A stretch of DNA of 5,856 nt from Planctomycetes bacterium RBG_13_46_10 (GTDB lineage: Bacteria > Planctomycetota > Phycisphaerae > Sedimentisphaerales > Anaerobacaceae): contig MHYD01000062.1 of the NCBI GenBank assembly GCA_001824645.1, positions 38,290 through 44,145 on the forward strand, read 5' to 3'. Shown here piece after piece: positions 5,022 to 5,856 of the stretch (positions within the stretch are counted from its first letter, which is position 1; every line of letters starts with the position of its first letter). Position numbers and translations under genes: made by a program. The notes under the pieces were generated by a model. It worked only from the letters and a program-made list of their open reading frames with translations, did no database searches and was not told the origin of the DNA.

Positions 5022-5074
5022 CTAACTATTTAGCCCCACGTTTCACGTGGGGTTCCAGTTTCACTGGGGGTTCT
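4997..5074 (-). repeat. Hairpin-repeat copy 4, inverted copy of copy 2
   Basis: In + coordinates: CCCCCAGT-GGA-ACTGGGGG (5003-5021), core palindrome GGGGCTAACTATTTAGCCCC with one mismatch (5018-5037), CCCCACGT-TTC-ACGTGGGG (5034-5052), then CCAGT-TTC-ACTGG (5055-5067) with extra Gs. Read on the - strand it aligns without gaps to 3933-4010: 73 of 78 positions are identical, including the flanking AGAA and T6. Two of the five differences form a compensated pair change (G-C to A-T) in the terminal hairpin. The rmuC-like stop codon lies inside it. A further GGGG-TTT-CCCC stem (5080-5090) lies within the gene next to it. Confidence 0.92.
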
Positions 5075-5855
5075 CCTCCGGGGTTTCCCCCTGAATTTGC
5101 TCTAATTGCATTCCGAAGCGGTCGAGCTTCTTTTGGCCCTCATCATACTGGCCGTAAGCATTTCGCAGGTGCTTGCCGAGTATGTCCCAGCCGCCGATAA
5201 AATCGGCAAACGAGGCGTTCAACCTTTTTAAGTTCTGGCGGATTTCGGCTGCCTGCTTTTCTATCTGCAGGCCGTGCAGGCCCATCGCCACCGTCATAAG
5301 ATATGCGTACAAAAGGTTCGGCGAGACCGGTATCACCTTTTTATCGAGTGCATATTGCACTATATCCTGCGTATCGTCGGCGTATTTGACAATCGTTTCG
5401 TAATAAACATTCTCGGCTGGTATATAGCAGAACGCAAAATCCACCGTGCCTTCTGCGGGCCTGATATAGTCAGCGGCAATTTTATCAATATGATTAATAA
5501 CATCCTTTAGAAACTGTTTGCGTAGCTTTAACCTCTCATCGTCGGCCTCGACCTTAACAAGCCGTTCAAAACCCGGCAGCGGAAACTTCGCATCGACAGG
5601 CACCGAGAAATCAGGCATCTGAATCAGCGCATCGACGATTTTGCCATCTTTAAATGCGTACTGAAGCTCGTAACCACTTTTGGGTAATACCTGTGCCAAC
5701 AGGTTCTCCAATGACCATTCGCCCATCTGGCCCCGCAGTTTCGGAGAGCTTAGGATATCCTGTAAACGCCTGACATCAGTTCCAAGCTGGAGCATTTGCT
5801 TATTTGTGCCCTGCAATTCGCCGATCTGGGTATTTAGCTGTCCAAGCACCTGCTG
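5061..5855 (-). CDS. rmuC: RmuC family protein (DNA recombination/limiting factor), 5' end outside window
   Basis: The visible 264 codons belong to the RmuC family, putative nuclease-fold proteins linked genetically to limiting inversion between short inverted repeats in E. coli. A coiled-coil-like stretch (LNTQIGELQGTNKQMLQLG, then TDVRRLQDIL) leads into the core: SPKLRGQMGEWSLENLLAQVLP, VDALIQMPDFSVPVDAKFPLPGF (the P-x-D-x-K region resembling a PD-(D/E)xK centre), then VDFAFCYIPAENVYYETI and DKKVIPVSPNLLYAYLMTVAMGL. The frame is open to the right edge, so the N-terminal membrane anchor and most of the coiled coil are missing. A GTG at 5849 is not needed as a start. The last residues E-N-P-Q and the TGA stop are encoded by repeat copy 4, so the native C-terminus may have been altered. 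The symbol rests on family resemblance. Confidence 0.9.
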   Translation of the reverse strand, partial: QQVLGQLNTQIGELQGTNKQMLQLGTDVRRLQDILSSPKLRGQMGEWSLENLLAQVLPKSGYELQYAFKDGKIVDALIQMPDFSVPVDAKFPLPGFERLVKVEADDERLKLRKQFLKDVINHIDKIAADYIRPAEGTVDFAFCYIPAENVYYETIVKYADDTQDIVQYALDKKVIPVSPNLLYAYLMTVAMGLHGLQIEKQAAEIRQNLKRLNASFADFIGGWDILGKHLRNAYGQYDEGQKKLDRFGMQLEQIQGETPEENPQ

Positions 5856-5856
5856 G

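Noticed and set aside
4883..5200. Plus-strand open frame crossing repeat copy 4
   Set aside because: It spans the trxA leader, the palindromes and the antisense of the rmuC-like gene; the encoded protein shows no family resemblance.
5847..5849. GTG 5849 as the true start of the rmuC-like gene
   Set aside because: The frame stays open to the window edge, and family members carry an N-terminal anchor and coiled coil that would be missing.

Overview
The window is bacterial chromosomal DNA with two oppositely oriented gene blocks. The left block (about 1-2842, + strand) is the conserved ribosomal cluster ssb (3' part only) - rpsR - rplI. A complete vSGLT-like sodium:solute symporter follows 37 nt after rplI. 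The order ssb-rpsR-rplI implies that rpsF lies just outside the left edge. The right block (about 2930-5856, - strand) reads, in its own direction: rmuC-like gene (5' end cut by the window edge), trxA, a small HUH/Y1 transposase of the REP-associated (RAYT) type, then trxB. Thioredoxin and thioredoxin reductase are functional partners and probably once lay side by side; the transposase gene and its palindromes now sit between them.

The most interesting content is a family of GC-rich hairpin repeats. It fills all four gaps of the right half (2853-2929, 3933-4010, 4484-4540, 4997-5074) and is absent from the left half. The building block is a hairpin of the form CCCC-NN-GT-(3 nt)-AC-N'N'-GGGG. 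Neighbouring hairpins are joined by a self-complementary core, CTAAATATTTAG, so that GGGGCTAAATATTTAGCCCC is itself a 20-nt palindrome. The two variable stem pairs change in a compensated way (CG/CG, CA/TG, AC/GT). Copies 2 and 4 are 78-nt inverted copies of one another with 5 mismatches, and they bracket trxA plus the transposase. Two copies of the transposase-flanking type lie directly on either side of the RAYT gene. This is the layout of a REPIN/RAYT system: a domesticated or semi-mobile transposase with its dispersed paired palindromes, here apparently with TTAG rather than GTAG/GGAG before each hairpin. The repeat also supplies the last codons and the stop of the rmuC-like gene, and two hairpins are followed by T6 and look like intrinsic terminators.

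Other points: bL9 appears to start at an ATG with a strong Shine-Dalgarno 14 codons upstream of the usual start; uS18 keeps four cysteines (zinc form); the rpsR-rplI gap holds a degenerate 7-nt periodic repeat with an internal hairpin; the symporter keeps the Na+ site of vSGLT but not its sugar-site Glu, Lys and gate Trp; and trxA has a good sigma70-type promoter.

Taxonomy is uncertain. Moderate GC (about 50% in ribosomal and trx genes, about 38% in the transposase by hand count), the RAYT subtype (TYGTWLxGDERG motif) and the trxB C-terminal region remind me of Planctomycetota (Phycisphaerae-like), but this is recall, not proof.
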